Origin: Pseudoscleropodium purum
Taxonomy: Eukaryota; Streptophyta; Bryopsida; Hypnales; Brachytheciaceae
Assembly (NCBI GenBank): GCA_963969395.1
Contig: OZ017795.1
Span: 26,703,063-26,767,062 of the forward strand
Length of the DNA stretch: 64,000 nt
Reading direction: 5' to 3'
A model generated the notes under the pieces. It worked only from the letters and a program-made list of their open reading frames with translations. It was not told the origin of the DNA and searched no databases. Below are positions 41,497 to 53,286 of this stretch, one piece after another; position 1 is the first letter of the stretch; each line of letters starts with the position of its first letter. The translations under genes were made by a program, and so were the position numbers.

Positions 41497-41912
41497 TAAA
41501 GTAGGAGGCTGCAAAACAGTGCAGGCATTAAGAATGGACTCTAGGTGGCTGTGAAATGGACATGAGTTGGTTTTGAAATTGATCAGTATAGTCATTGAAT
41601 GAACCAAGGGAAAAAAAATATTATTAATTGCAAGAGCCAATCATTCTCTTTATTGTCCCCATTTTTATTTGGAATTGCAAGTGAACCGTTTATGAAAGAC
41701 CTAGGGTCACAAATAGGGACCTATGACCCAACTCATTTGAAAATTCATAAGTAATTCAAAAATCTTTGGAAAATTACGAAACCACTTGGATTAGATTCCT
41801 CATCAATTTCTCTTAGTCTGAAAAATGAGCTAAAAATATTCCCATCCAAAAAAATACATGAAAAAGGCGGACCAAACCTTAGATGCACCATTTCTTAGCC
41901 TCCTACCTTAGT
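41497..41912. mobile_element. MITE nested in the left inverted arm
   Basis: About 415 bp are present in the left arm and absent from the right arm. The ends form inverted repeats: AAGTAGGAGGCTGCAAAACA against, reversed, AGGTAGGAGGCTAAGAAATG. A TA dinucleotide flanks the insertion. The right arm (near 44405) keeps the uninterrupted site. The superfamily is not determined, though the TA site would suit a mariner-type element. Confidence 0.65.
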
Positions 41913-43784
41913 AGACTATATTTTTTCAGAAAACTTCAAACCAAGAAAAGTCGGGGAATCAAGTACACTTTTATCTCCAAAAATCCGTTTGATATTTCAA
42001 TAATCCACCTAAAATTTATGAATAAATTTCAAAAGAGGTATTTGAAAATGTCCCAAAAAATGTCCCTTCCACTATAACCCCACCCCCTCTAGAATTTGTT
42101 TAGAATTCTTGTATGAGGCATCAAGATCTCAAGCACATTTTAAGAGAGAAATGTTAGCTTGCTTCTCCCATTTCTTCCAATTCAATTTGTTTTGAAGGAG
42201 ATTCTAGAGTACTCTACTAACTTCTATTGAAATTCTACAAGAGTTTGATAGTTCCTTAATACAAACAATGTGCAATTGCATATTCAATCACATGTACACA
42301 TAATTACTTTATGAGAATCTAAGTAGTGATGTTTTTATTGTCAATCCTCCATTATAAATATTTGTTTCATATATAAGTGTAATGTATAAGTTTTGTCAAT
42401 CACAACAAACTTTCATTCAAGCACTGAAAAAAAAAATTTGTACTTTTCAAGTACTTAAAAGTTATGTGTTTCTAAACTAATTTAAGAAATACTAATTATT
42501 AAAGATATTAGAAGCTTGATATGAATATTTTCTAATCATAAATTTGAACATCAAACAAAGTAAAAATGTCAAAAAGGTTGTATAGTGTTACATACTATTA
42601 ATAGCACATGCAAGTTTGGTTTGAATTGACTCTTGGCATTTGGGGAATAAATAACATTTAATTTGCAGTAAGTTTAGACAAAATAAATGAAAATCTTAAA
42701 ATATTTAAATGAAAAAATGTTTTCAAAATGTGAGCAATGATGAATTCTAAAATTACCTAGGATTGAGTGCTTTGGAAGAAAATAATTGAGGACAATGTTG
42801 TTAAATTCTATAAACATGTCCCTTCCAACCCCTCTTTGAAAATTCTCCACTACTAACATTGTACCATATTCAACACTTTTCAATTTTATTTTTTTATAGA
42901 AAATGAAGTTGTTTATAGTTATACCTCAAATTTTCCTCCCCCCTTGTTTCATTGTTGTTTCAACATTTGGTGCATTATTGTACTTTTTCAAAGTAAATTC
43001 ACAACTGAAAATTAGTCTAATGTTATTTGAAATAGTGATGGAATATTTTACCATGTTTATCTAATGGTTAAATGTATTAAAAAGTTAAATTGTTTCAACA
43101 ACGTGTCATCAATAGACAATTAAATTTGAAATTAATTCATATTTCATATCTTCTCATAAGAAGTTCCATTTCTTGTAAGATCCCCTCAATGTGATAAGAG
43201 CTCCAACATGCTTTAACATGCTACTAAACAAAAAGAGTTATTGTGTGTACAATACCATCTTTATACAAACCTAGTAAATAAATAAATAAGTATTTGCATT
43301 ACATCCCCATATCAAACCCAATATAATTAGCTTGAGAGAGGAAATAGTCTCCTTTTGTATTCTTAGGTGATTGGAATTTTGGATATTGACAAGTTTCTTT
43401 TATCATCATAAATCTATCAATTAGTACTTGCAATACATGAAGGGTTAAACAATTGGCATAAGATGTCCACCAACATTTTCAAAATCCCAATGTTGTTTTG
43501 ATGTAGAATATCAACATGGATTGAAAAGTATAAATTGTAAAAGGGTGTCATTTCCCCATTAAAAATCCAAAGAGCTCTCTATTACAAAACTTGAGAGCAA
43601 TTTTATTGCAAACAATTAAAACTTGACAACATTTTTAAACTAACATTTCAACATTTCAACTTGAAAGCATAAATTGATTAAAATAGAACAAACACTTACA
43701 AGCACACAATGAAGTGACTATTTTTTTAATTTTAAAATCTTGAGAATCCTTTGTAAAATATGATTTCAAAAAATTCAACCATGA

Positions 43785-43908
43785 ATAATTGTTGATTCAA
43801 TATTCTACACTACCATATTGAAAATGTTGAAACAATACCTTCAAATAATTGTTAATTCAATATTCCTACACCACCATATTCAAATTATTGAAACAATACC
43901 TTTGATTC
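43785..43908. repeat. 61-bp tandem duplication
   Basis: Two adjacent units of the form AATTGTTRATTCAATATTC..ACACYACCATATT..ATTGAAACAATACCTT lie in the core between the inverted arms. A degenerate third follows (AACATTGATTCAATATAT). Confidence 0.65.
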
Positions 43909-44884
43909 ACAACATTGATTCAATATATCTTGTGACATTGTTGAGACAACTTTAAGCGGCTATTTTGTGTTTGTCATGTTGTTTGAATAATGATGATATA
44001 TTGATTTAAAGTTCTTAAGAATTTGAGATGTAATTAAAAATGCAATAATTGTGTTCAAAGTTGAAATTTAGACTTCATTTGGACATAGTATAATAGCTTC
44101 CTTCAAAACAAATTGAATTGGAAGAAGTGGGAGAAGCAAGCTAACATTTCTCTCTTAAAATGTGCTTGAGATTTTGAAGCCTCATATAAGAATTCTAAAC
44201 AAATTCTAGAGGGAGTGGGGTGGGATGGGGTCATGGTGGAAGGGACATTTTTTTGAACATTTTCAAACACCTCCTTTGAAATTTATTCATAAATTTTAGG
44301 TGGAGTATTGAAATATCAAACGGATTTTTGGAGATAAAAGTGTACTTGATTCACCAACTTTTCTTGGTTTGAAGTTTTCTGAAAAAATATAGTTTACTAT
44401 GTCTAAATGAGGTCTGAAATTTGACATTTATCACAATTCCTGCATTTCCACTTAATCATGAGTGGAGGAGCTCTTTTTTGTCCTAATTCACATATCCCAC
44501 ATGGTTTGATTCACCCACCACTACTTCACTAGTATAAATATCTTTCCTCAACCCCTCCGTCAAGATGAGGTAGGCCGTAGGGCTTGACTGACTTTGTGGC
44601 ACTAGAAATGGAATATGTGGCTTAAGACCCTCATCAATTTTGCAGTCTTCCTATTGAAAATCTTGTTTGCTATTTCATTGTCTTCTACTTTGTTGGAAAA
44701 GTCAACTTCAAGCAAAATGAAAAGTACGTTGTGGGGTCTTCAGAGGGCTGGGGAGCAGCCCCGACTCTGCCCGCGTCTTAGCCGTGCCCCCGAAAGAGGC
44801 CCAGTGGGACACTGTGTGTAAGCAGCCCCCCTGTGATGACACCAAAGTTTTAATTAGCAAGTGCGTACGTACCCTGCAGATGCA

Positions 44885-45078
44885 AAAATCACTACATTTC
44901 AAGATTGGAAGGTCTCCAAATATCACACTATTGAACCTACGTGATCCAACTCTACTTTCCATACTTATAGGATAGTGTATGCAGGATAATCTTACCTACA
45001 TGACCCAACTGTACCTATTATACTTGTAGGGTAGTGTATGCAAAGAAATCTTAAAATAGATGCAACAATATGGGGGAA
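44885..45078. other. Spacer with a short diverged tandem
   Basis: TACTTRTAGGRTAGTGTATGCA occurs twice (near 44960 and 45020), each preceded by CTACRTGAYCCAACT. There is no gene. Confidence 0.5.
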
Positions 45079-45082
45079 TTAA

Positions 45083-46028
45083 CCCCTAAATGATTTTGAC
45101 TATACTTTCACCAAAACCACTTCCAAACTCCCATTTTTAGTACAAGTACTAAATTTTAGAAAAAAAAAAACATTTTTGGACACATGTAACTGTATGATCT
45201 TGTTGTAAGCTTGTTTGAGAATATATGCAAAAAATTCAGAAATTTCCACCTTGTAGATTGCAAGATAATAGCATTTGAAGTGACAAATTTCTTTTTTTGG
45301 GCCCTACAAAATTTCAGGCATGTGCACTTCACTAGGTCACATTTATATGAAAAAATGTTCAAAATGGTGGTTACTTTTTGAATTTATTTTTCAAATCAAG
45401 TTGGCTACATGTTTGAAAATTTTCAAATCATTTGGATTCATACAACATACAAGAAAAAAATAGTAAGTAGAAAGGAGTGGAAAATGATTCAAAATACTAT
45501 ATTGTTAACAATTTATTTATGAAATTGAAAAATGCCAATCCAATGGTTATAATGTTGTAATAAAAAATCTACACCCAATGTTTTTACTTTTTTCCCAAAA
45601 TATTGAAAATTGAGTTAAATAAAGGACTTCAAAGTTTGTCTTAGAGTAGAGATTCAATAACAACCTCCAAACTCCCACAAACTAAAACTCCTCATAACTT
45701 TTGACTCATTGATCAAAATAGAATAATTCAAAGCATTCCAAGTATACGTAAATCTAGAGAGCCAATTTCAAATTTTAATTTCTTAAGAAAATGATTTTAA
45801 AAAAAGTCTTTTACGCTGCCCGTGTTGCTCGTTAAAAAATGAAAAGTACATATCATACAATAACTTTTTAACCATGTAGTCAAAATTTGTGAAAATTGTT
45901 GGGACTTCAAGCTAATCCTTGGGCACAGGTTACATTAAAATTTTAGCAAAGAAAATAAAAACTCCATTCATAGTGAGCTTCCCAAAATTTCTATGTTGCC
46001 AAAAAAATGCAGTTTAGACATTTAGAGG
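45083..46028. mobile_element. piggyBac-like non-autonomous element flanked by TTAA, 946 bp
   Basis: TTAA stands at 45079-45082 and 46029-46032, directly outside termini CCCCTAAATGATTTTGAC and, reversed, CCTCTAAATGTCTAAACT. Direct TTAA plus CCY-starting inverted repeats match the piggyBac signature. The same terminal consensus appears at 32247. A worn same-orientation copy lies at 10479-11997. There is no transposase frame, so movement would have needed an enzyme supplied by an autonomous relative such as the relic at 20713-21770 (inference). Confidence 0.75.
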
Positions 46029-46032
46029 TTAA

Positions 46033-46748
46033 AGGTATTGTAAAAGCCTTGAAAGTTATCTTCTCATTTGTAGTGAGTTTGCTTTTAATTTAGATTGTGT
46101 TTGAATTCTTTATTAACTTTTATTGTTTGGCAATGACAACAAGAGATGATTGCATGCAATCTAACCACATTGGATTGTCTTTGATTGAGGTTACATCCCA
46201 TCTTTGCAAAAAGAGGAGATCAAATACAAACACAAATTAATGCCTCAAGGGATGACCTCAAAATAGGAAAATTTGCTTAGCTTTGTGATGCATGCCACAT
46301 TTAACTACTTTTAAACTTTTGAAAGTTTAGAATTAATAATGGTCATTGGGAGAAAAAAATGATCATCATGAAATAATGTAAAACATCAAGAGATCTATAC
46401 AAAATATTCAAAGATCTTTACAAACACCTAAAGATTTTCCAATGTTATCATCATGAGATCTCACAATGTTATGTCCAAAATTCATTGAATAGTCCCAAAG
46501 TAGTTAAATATGGCATATATTTTGTACTATCAATAATATATACTTGTGGCAAAAAAGAATCGGTTTCTTTAAGCATATTTTTTAAGCATATTTTGTATAT
46601 GATATGAATTTTCTTCATTTTTAGTTCAAAAAATTGTGACAATTTCATATTTATGCTAAAATATCTGAAAATTTTATGAAAAATGGAAGACACAAGGTTT
46701 CATCTCTAAAAAAATTGAATTCATTCATTCAAATATACCAATATAGTA
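46033..46748. other. AT-rich spacer with a dispersed-repeat fragment
   Basis: The part 46376-46520 resembles 28005-28160 (ATCTTTACAAA-type short units, then TAGTTAAATATGGCATA). No gene is seen. Confidence 0.4.
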
Positions 46749-47023
46749 TAAGGTGGGTACTCCCAAAACCGCCACTTTTTGCTACTGAGCTTATTTGCTA
46801 TTCTTAAATTGGTCAAATTTCCATATGTTCTTATTGACAAGTAAAAGAGATTTCAATACACCAAAGAATGTGGCATTTCGATATTATATGCAAAAGTTAT
46901 TAAGGAACAAAGTTTGTTTCTAAAAGAATTTTGTGCACATAGGTACAAAACTAACTTTGGAGATGTACACACAATGTAGATGGCGGTTTAAGGTCAGTGG
47001 CACATTTGGGTGTACCTACCTTA
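46749..47023 (+). mobile_element. TAAGGTRGGTAC-ended MITE, copy 1
   Basis: The left end TAAGGTGGGTACTCCCAAAA and reversed right end TAAGGTAGGTACACCCAAAT are terminal inverted repeats of a 275-bp element. A second copy in opposite orientation lies at about 50315-50594 and confirms it as a family. The target duplication is unclear, and I do not assign a superfamily. Confidence 0.7.
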
Positions 47024-50000
47024 GACAGTGAACTCTTTTAAGTTTCAACTACATGGTCATTAGAACTATCTTTTGAGGGTTAACAGATGCTTTTGGGAAT
47101 ACTCTTTTTTTTCTTCTTGCAATTGAATAAGAAATATTTATTTGTTTCTATAAGAAAGAATTGTGTATTAAAAATTAATCCCTAAAGTCTTAAGTGTTGT
47201 GTTGGGGAACATCCAAAGGTTTGAGAAAGTTCATATGATCCCAATTTTCAGTAAGATTTTTTTTTTAAATTTAGAAGATAGGAAAACATTTTAGTTGTGG
47301 TAAATATAATTTTTATTTCCATTAGCTCATAATGGCCAAAAATTAAGCCAAGCCAAGCTCAAAATAGTCATGAATGGGTAAAAAAGAAAAAAAAAAACTT
47401 AAAAAAAAAGTTAATTTCTTCTTGCATATGATATATTTGTCTATATAGAAAGATTTAATTCATTCCATTTGGATTAGTGATTTCAGAAGTTATGGAACAT
47501 CTTATTTTGTGGGAAATCATAGCATGTTTGTGAAAAAGTAATGGCAAAGGTCTATTTTTTGACTCAATTTTTACAATTTAAAAAAAAAATGTTCTACGTG
47601 GTTTAGTTTGATTTCTAAATCAATCTTGTTGTTGAGATTTGTGTGTTTCAATTCCATCATAAAACCATTAATACATTATTTTCTCCTTCTATCTAATATC
47701 TACATCAAATAAACAACTTTTTGACAAATGAAAATCAAGGAGCTTTTTGAGAATTGTTTTTGAAACTCTCAACTCAATTCTTCAACATAAGAAATTCTTA
47801 ATTAAAAATCTTTAGTACAAAAATTTTAATTTAAAAAGAATCAAAGTCTTATATTCCAATATTGCAAGCATTAAAAGAAAAACATGTCCAACATAACCAA
47901 CTACTATGGAACTAGTCCTATACAATTATCATGTGACTCTAATCCTCTCTATTAGCACCAAATCTAATGTCATTGTTTTACAACATTGATACCTTGTTTT
48001 AATTGCAAAAAACAACTAAGAAACAATTAATTTCCTATACAACTATCATGCAACTCTAAAATGACCATAGTTGTTTCCTAGTTGCTTTCAAAATTCATTC
48101 CCATTTGTCTTATATCAATTGTCCCATATCAATAGTAAAGAGTATCATTAAATTGGACATATAAGTCTTGTAAGTTGTTGTAGTCTTATATAATGAATTT
48201 TTTGGATAGAATTTTTATGATTTTTACATGTTGTAGATTTCTATAATTTGTAACAAAATTAAATTTAAAAAAAACTAAAATCTATGAAATTGAAATTTTG
48301 AAATCTAGGAAGAAGGTACATTTGAAATTTTAAAATTTAGAAAAAGGTAGGTTTGAAATTCAAAAATATAAAAAGAAGGTAAATATGAAATTTTAAAATC
48401 TATAAATTATTGAGATCAATATTTTAAAATCTACAAGTTGCAAATGTCAATGAAGTTCTTTGCTTGCTATTGGATGACAAAAAAAATTCATGAGTGCAAC
48501 TAATGCAACTTATCCACTACAACTACAGGCTTTAAATTGTCACATAGTTGTAAGCATTCTATGCAACTATAAAAACGAGTTGCACACTATAGTTGCAAAA
48601 TCCCTCGTTTTCTTCTAATGAAGGTGCAAAAAAAACTTTTGATTTGAAATGCTTATATATTGCAATCTATATAATCAAAATATATGAAGTTTCTTCGACA
48701 CAATCTTGTACCAATCCAATGCAATATTGTGCATTTGAATATTATGCAAAGAAAAAGAAATATCCAAAAAGAATTTGGCCTTTGCATTGGAAACGATAGT
48801 TTTGAATGACTTTTGACCCTAAAAAATGGCCTTAAGATTTTACCACCAAAGGGCGAAGCCACATTTTGGGCAAAAATTGTGAAAAAAATGCTACTTTCTA
48901 GGATAGTGAAAAATAAATAAATTTTTCAAAATTTACTTGTACAAATTTGTATTGTATTAGACTACTATGTAGGGGTTGTATTGAGATCTTGGATAGTTGG
49001 GATTTTTGGGTTGACGAGGTAAAATGAAATAAAACTTTTGATAGTAGGTTTGGCATTATTTTTTATTTATTAAATTGTCAATAATCTCCATTCATAATAC
49101 CAAGTTTGACTTTCAAGACAAATTTGTCACCATTCCATTTGATAGTTAGAAATGCATTATAACTCATAATGCAGACCCTCTTTCTACACCCTTAGATTTG
49201 AAAAAAAGTATAGATATTTGCTTGTGATGAACTATTAGACTTGGTATTATATCCTATAATGCTCTCCAGCTTCCCAACTCTCGACATTAGAAGATTTTTT
49301 GGGTCTCTAGATGCCTGTGAGTTATCACAACCTGCGAACATAGGAAACAGGTTCAACACAGCGGTCTGATGTGACCGAGACCCTGCCACATCATTGACCA
49401 AATTTTTTTATTATTTAAAAAAAAAAAATTCTTTTTGCATTTGGAGGCTAAATTTTTTTTTTTTTTAATGAAATTTTTTTTTCTGACAGCAGACTGTTCC
49501 CCTCACTGCGAGGAGGAACTGTGGGGGAACAGGCCCGAAACAGGCTTCTGGACCCCCCAAAACTCTTCTAATAATACTATATACTATACGTGAAGGTCTG
49601 ATCCAGCAGATGAGTGCTGAAATATTTTCTTTTTTGTGTGCAAAGGGAATTCAGACAGTCAAAAGTGTTGGTGGTAGTGTATTATTGTTGAAAATATTTC
49701 ACATATAATATTCCAAACATTCACTCCCCCAAATCCTTAATTTATGTCTGAATCTGACCTTCACGTAGGATAGTCTGTTTTTCCTCAAAAGACAGTAAAA
49801 ATACAGTTGTGCCTTGCAAGTGGGATCACATTTTGGGTGTTGCTCATTACAGTCACCCCAAATTGAGGACTCAGATTGGCTGGCCATATCCTTTTCAAGT
49901 AAGTGGGATCACATGTTGGGTACCTTAAAACACAGAAGGATGGAGATGGCTTGGCATTGGCCTTCATCTGCGGCTTCATTTGCATCACTGTGATTGATAG

Positions 50001-50314
50001 CCATGAATATTTAAAAGTTTTACTTGCTTGTTGTAACAAGTACAAATTCCTTCCTTTAAGTTACTGTGGTTGACAAAATGTTCAGAACAGACTAAAGAAA
50101 CTCCGACTGATTGATTCCTCAGGTCTCACTAAGTTAGACCCAAAAGTGTTTGCAAAACTGTGTACATAATAGAGACGTAGAGGTAATTCAAAATTCAAGA
50201 ACTTGGAGCTGGATTGGGAAGAGAGGTTCGTAATTCATTTTATTTGCATGGAGTAGAATCTGTGAAAGTCCCATCTAGAAAATACAAATGAATGTGGAAG
50301 TTAAGGAGTTTTAC
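47024..50314. other. AT-rich intergenic sequence, no gene seen
   Basis: Stop-rich DNA with long A/T runs fills most of this stretch. A GC-rich spot at 49490-49530 (CTGTTCCCC opposite GGGGGAACAG) can form a short hairpin, and CC-rich sequence follows to 49560. The functions are unknown. Confidence 0.4.
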
Positions 50315-50594
50315 AATGAGCAACGCCAAATGCGCCGATAATCCTAAACCACCATCTTCATTCAATGTACAGTACATCTCCAAAATCAATTATGTATTTA
50401 TGTGGAAGAAATGCTATTAGAATCAAACTTCGTTCTTTCATAACTTTTGCATAGAGTATCCAAATGTCACATTTTTTGGTGCTTTGAAACCTCCTTTCAC
50501 TTGCCAATAGTAAATTATGAAATTTGAACAATCTAATGAACGTAATCAGGCAAAGTAGCAACTACTATAGTGGCAGTTTGGGGTACCTACCTTA
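50315..50594 (-). mobile_element. TAAGGTRGGTAC-ended MITE, copy 2 (inverted)
   Basis: Read on the minus strand it starts TAAGGTAGGTACCCCAAACT. It shares interior landmarks with copy 1 (TATGCAAAAGTTAT, AACRAAGTTT, TTTGGAGATGTAC). The far end near 50315-50340 is decayed (GCGCATTTGGCG in place of the terminal block). Confidence 0.65.
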
Positions 50595-51182
50595 TACTTA
50601 TACATGATTATGGTGAAAAGTCGTTTTAGAATACATAGAAAAAAGTACATAGTAGGTGCAACTCAAAACTTCCTACACTTGGAAGGGGACAAATTTCAAC
50701 AACAAAGAAGAGTCTCTGGTTTGTTGAAGCATACTCCATGTTTCTTCGGACCCAATCTATGAGAATGGCCCAAAGAAATACTTAGGCATTTTGGAATTGC
50801 ACCACAACTCATTACAATTGTCATCAACCAAGCAGACTAAAGGAATGCCCTGGCTGGGAGATCACTTGAGTTCAGTTCAGTTGAGATGGGGGACCATTGA
50901 CCCCTTTTAGCCTGCAGGAGCTGAAAATAAGCCCATGGATCGGGAGATTCCCCAACAGGTTAACCTTTTGAACAGGGTTAGGCTGTTTGCATGGAGGGAA
51001 TGGACGGGATCACCAGAGGTGGAGCTCTGGTCTTGAAATTGGAAGGTTGGGCCCAGTCCACAGCATAAGCTACTTCTACATGCATGGCTATGTTCTCCAG
51101 CTTCTAATGTTTGGGAGGGATTGGGAGTGGCTGGCATGTGGTGGAGATATTTGGGAAGGGAACTTGGTCGTGTACTTCAATC
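50595..51182. other. Intergenic sequence of moderate GC, no gene resolved
   Basis: The stretch 50880-51180 is GC-richer and has overlapping open frames on both strands. None has a recognisable domain or clear splice sites. Confidence 0.4.
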
Positions 51183-51185
51183 TAA

Positions 51186-51528
51186 GGGGTGCTTCACACA
51201 TGGGCCGACCAAGCTGACAGGCCGTGGGAGTTCATGGCCAAACTTTGGGCGAGAGTTCAAAGAAATGGACAATAAATGGGCAATTTGACGGACATTCAAC
51301 CAAAGTTTGGATTGCCACAAAGTGACGACCCAAACTTTGGTCAAGACTCCGTCATGGGGCCATTGCTATGGAGGAGCTTGGGCTTCCATGTAGGCACTTT
51401 AGAGGGCGACGGACTTTGGATTATGTCGCTTTGTATGAAGCGTTGAGAGGCCAAAGTCGGGGGGTTTTGAAATTTGATTGGTGGAGATCGACGGACTCTC
51501 AACCTTGAGTCCATGTGTGAAGCAGCCC
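51186..51528. mobile_element. PIF/Harbinger-like MITE with TAA target duplication
   Basis: The ends GGGGTGCTTCACACATGG and, reversed, GGGCTGCTTCACACATGG differ at one position. TAA flanks both sides (51183-51185 and 51529-51531). A 3-bp TWA duplication with G-rich termini fits PIF/Harbinger MITEs. The 343-bp interior is GC-rich, keeps many CG sites and repeats short CAAACTTTGG/GACGGACTTTGG motifs in both orientations. It therefore looks young. Confidence 0.8.
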
Positions 51529-51531
51529 TAA

Positions 51532-53286
51532 ATGATGAAGCATAGGAGGTTCAAAAATTCTAACAGACCCTTGTAAAAATCTTGTGAGAAGATTTGCACC
51601 TTTAGATCATCAAATAAGCAAGTGTTGAATTTAATTATCAAAAGGAATATTATATGATGAAGCACAAAAAGCTAAAAAATGTTTATTAACCTCCATCAAA
51701 TGCTTTTGAAAAGATTTATATAAAGACCATCATATTAGTAGAAGGTAATTTCATTTTAAAGATATCAAGTGATTTACAATAGTAACCTCAATAATGGTTA
51801 CAAAAAATATAAGGAAATTATAAGAAGATCAAGGGATTTACAATAGCAACCAAAATGCGTGTACAAAGATTTGTATGGCACATTATCACTATAAACTACA
51901 GAGAAACTTAATTTAACCTCTCATCTTCAAGCACAACAAGTAGAAGTCATTCGGGGACAAAAAATGAACTTAATAGGAGCGCTGCAACCTTGAGACAACA
52001 AATTAAAATCCATGGTGAAGCACTTGAATAGAGACAGAACTCTAAACTCAAACCCAAGGAGATAGTGAAAGATCAATAAATTCCATAAGTAGAGTGTGAT
52101 AGCCTTTTGTTGGAAACATTGGGAATATATGAAAAAATTGGGGGAGATTTTACATGCCGTGACATAAAGAGAGCAAGTGGAAGGCAATCTTAGATTATAG
52201 TCACAAGTTGGGTTGATAGGAAAGATCCCACAATCAAGGAAGATAAAAAAAAAAGGAAGGAACAAGAGCTCCATATTAGAAATCAAGTCAGAAACTTGTT
52301 CATGCAAAACCTCCTTTGGCTACTTGGAGGTCAAGTCTGGTCCCTATGAGCTCCTACTTTGTCACTTGGGACTCACTACTTTTTTTGTTTATTAGTATTT
52401 TGAGTGTATTTTATTATATAAAAAGCCTTAAAAAGAGCGTAAAGCTAAAATAAGTATGTCACATGCCATTATAATATTTTGATCTAAATAGTTTTTTTTT
52501 CTTAAACTAAAACCAAATTCTACATGTAAATAGGATAAAAACCCAAAAATTGTACATATTGTAGTTGTTTAGTAGAATTGCCCAAATTGTCTAAACTTGC
52601 CTTTCATGTGATAATATATGGCTTAATTAGTCTAAAGGGACCTATACAAGGACCCAAAGTCAATCCTTAAAAGAGGTTTTAGTATTCCCATGTAAAAACC
52701 CTCAATTGTTAACATGTAGGTGAAAAAACTCAAGATGGACCAAAGGAGGGCATTTATGACAAAGATTTGGTAATTCTACAAGAAAATCATATTAGGAATT
52801 CAACAGTGAAGTTCGTTCACCAAAATTTCTCTCCTTATGAAAAATTCTATGTTCACCAAGAATTAAAGGAAATAACAAGATTTGATTCTCTTTCTTTGAA
52901 TGAGCAAAGTAAAAATATAAGCTTGAACATCTTTTGTAAAATTCCATGAGAAATTCTACAAAAAATTCTGGAATCTTTTAGTAAGCAAAAGATATTCTTT
53001 TAATCAATCAAATATCCAATTTTAGAATGAAAAATTCATGGAAAATACCTAGTGTGTAGTAAAATCTCACTAAAAATTAGACTAGCTTTTCTTATGCTAG
53101 TAATGCGTTTCAACAAGTTTGAAGACATTTTGATAGCTAAAAGACCCAAACTAGCAAGATTCTCCCCAACCCGACAAATTTGAAAATTATAGTGGAGTTG
53201 ACCAACGTACCAAGAGTACACAAAGGTGGAATGAGATCCCGATTAGAACTTTTTTTATTCCCTCATACCTAATTAAGAACCTCAAT
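51532..53286. other. AT-rich intergenic sequence, no gene seen
   Basis: Minus-strand frame 52307-51927 (126 codons) is the longest here, but its Phe/Leu/Ser-rich composition looks random and matches nothing I know. No other features are supported. Confidence 0.4.

Larger units (their letters stand above)
41006..44884. repeat. 3.9-kb structure with long inverted arms
   Basis: The left arm 41006-42215 matches the reverse complement of 44088-44884 almost throughout. Outer ends share TGCATCTGCAGGGTACGT. GC-rich outer parts share GGGCCTCTTTCGGGGGCA, and AT-rich inner parts share CCGTTTGATATTTCAATA and TTAAGAGAGAAATGTTAGCT. I judge arm identity around nine in ten. The arms surround about 1.9 kb of unrelated AT-rich DNA. 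It could be a foldback element or two facing copies of one element. No coding frame is recognised. Confidence 0.8.

Noticed and set aside
51927..52307. 126-codon minus-strand open frame
   Set aside because: Composition is Phe/Leu/Ser/Cys-rich as expected from translating AT-rich non-coding DNA; no domain, no splice context and no promoter-like island.
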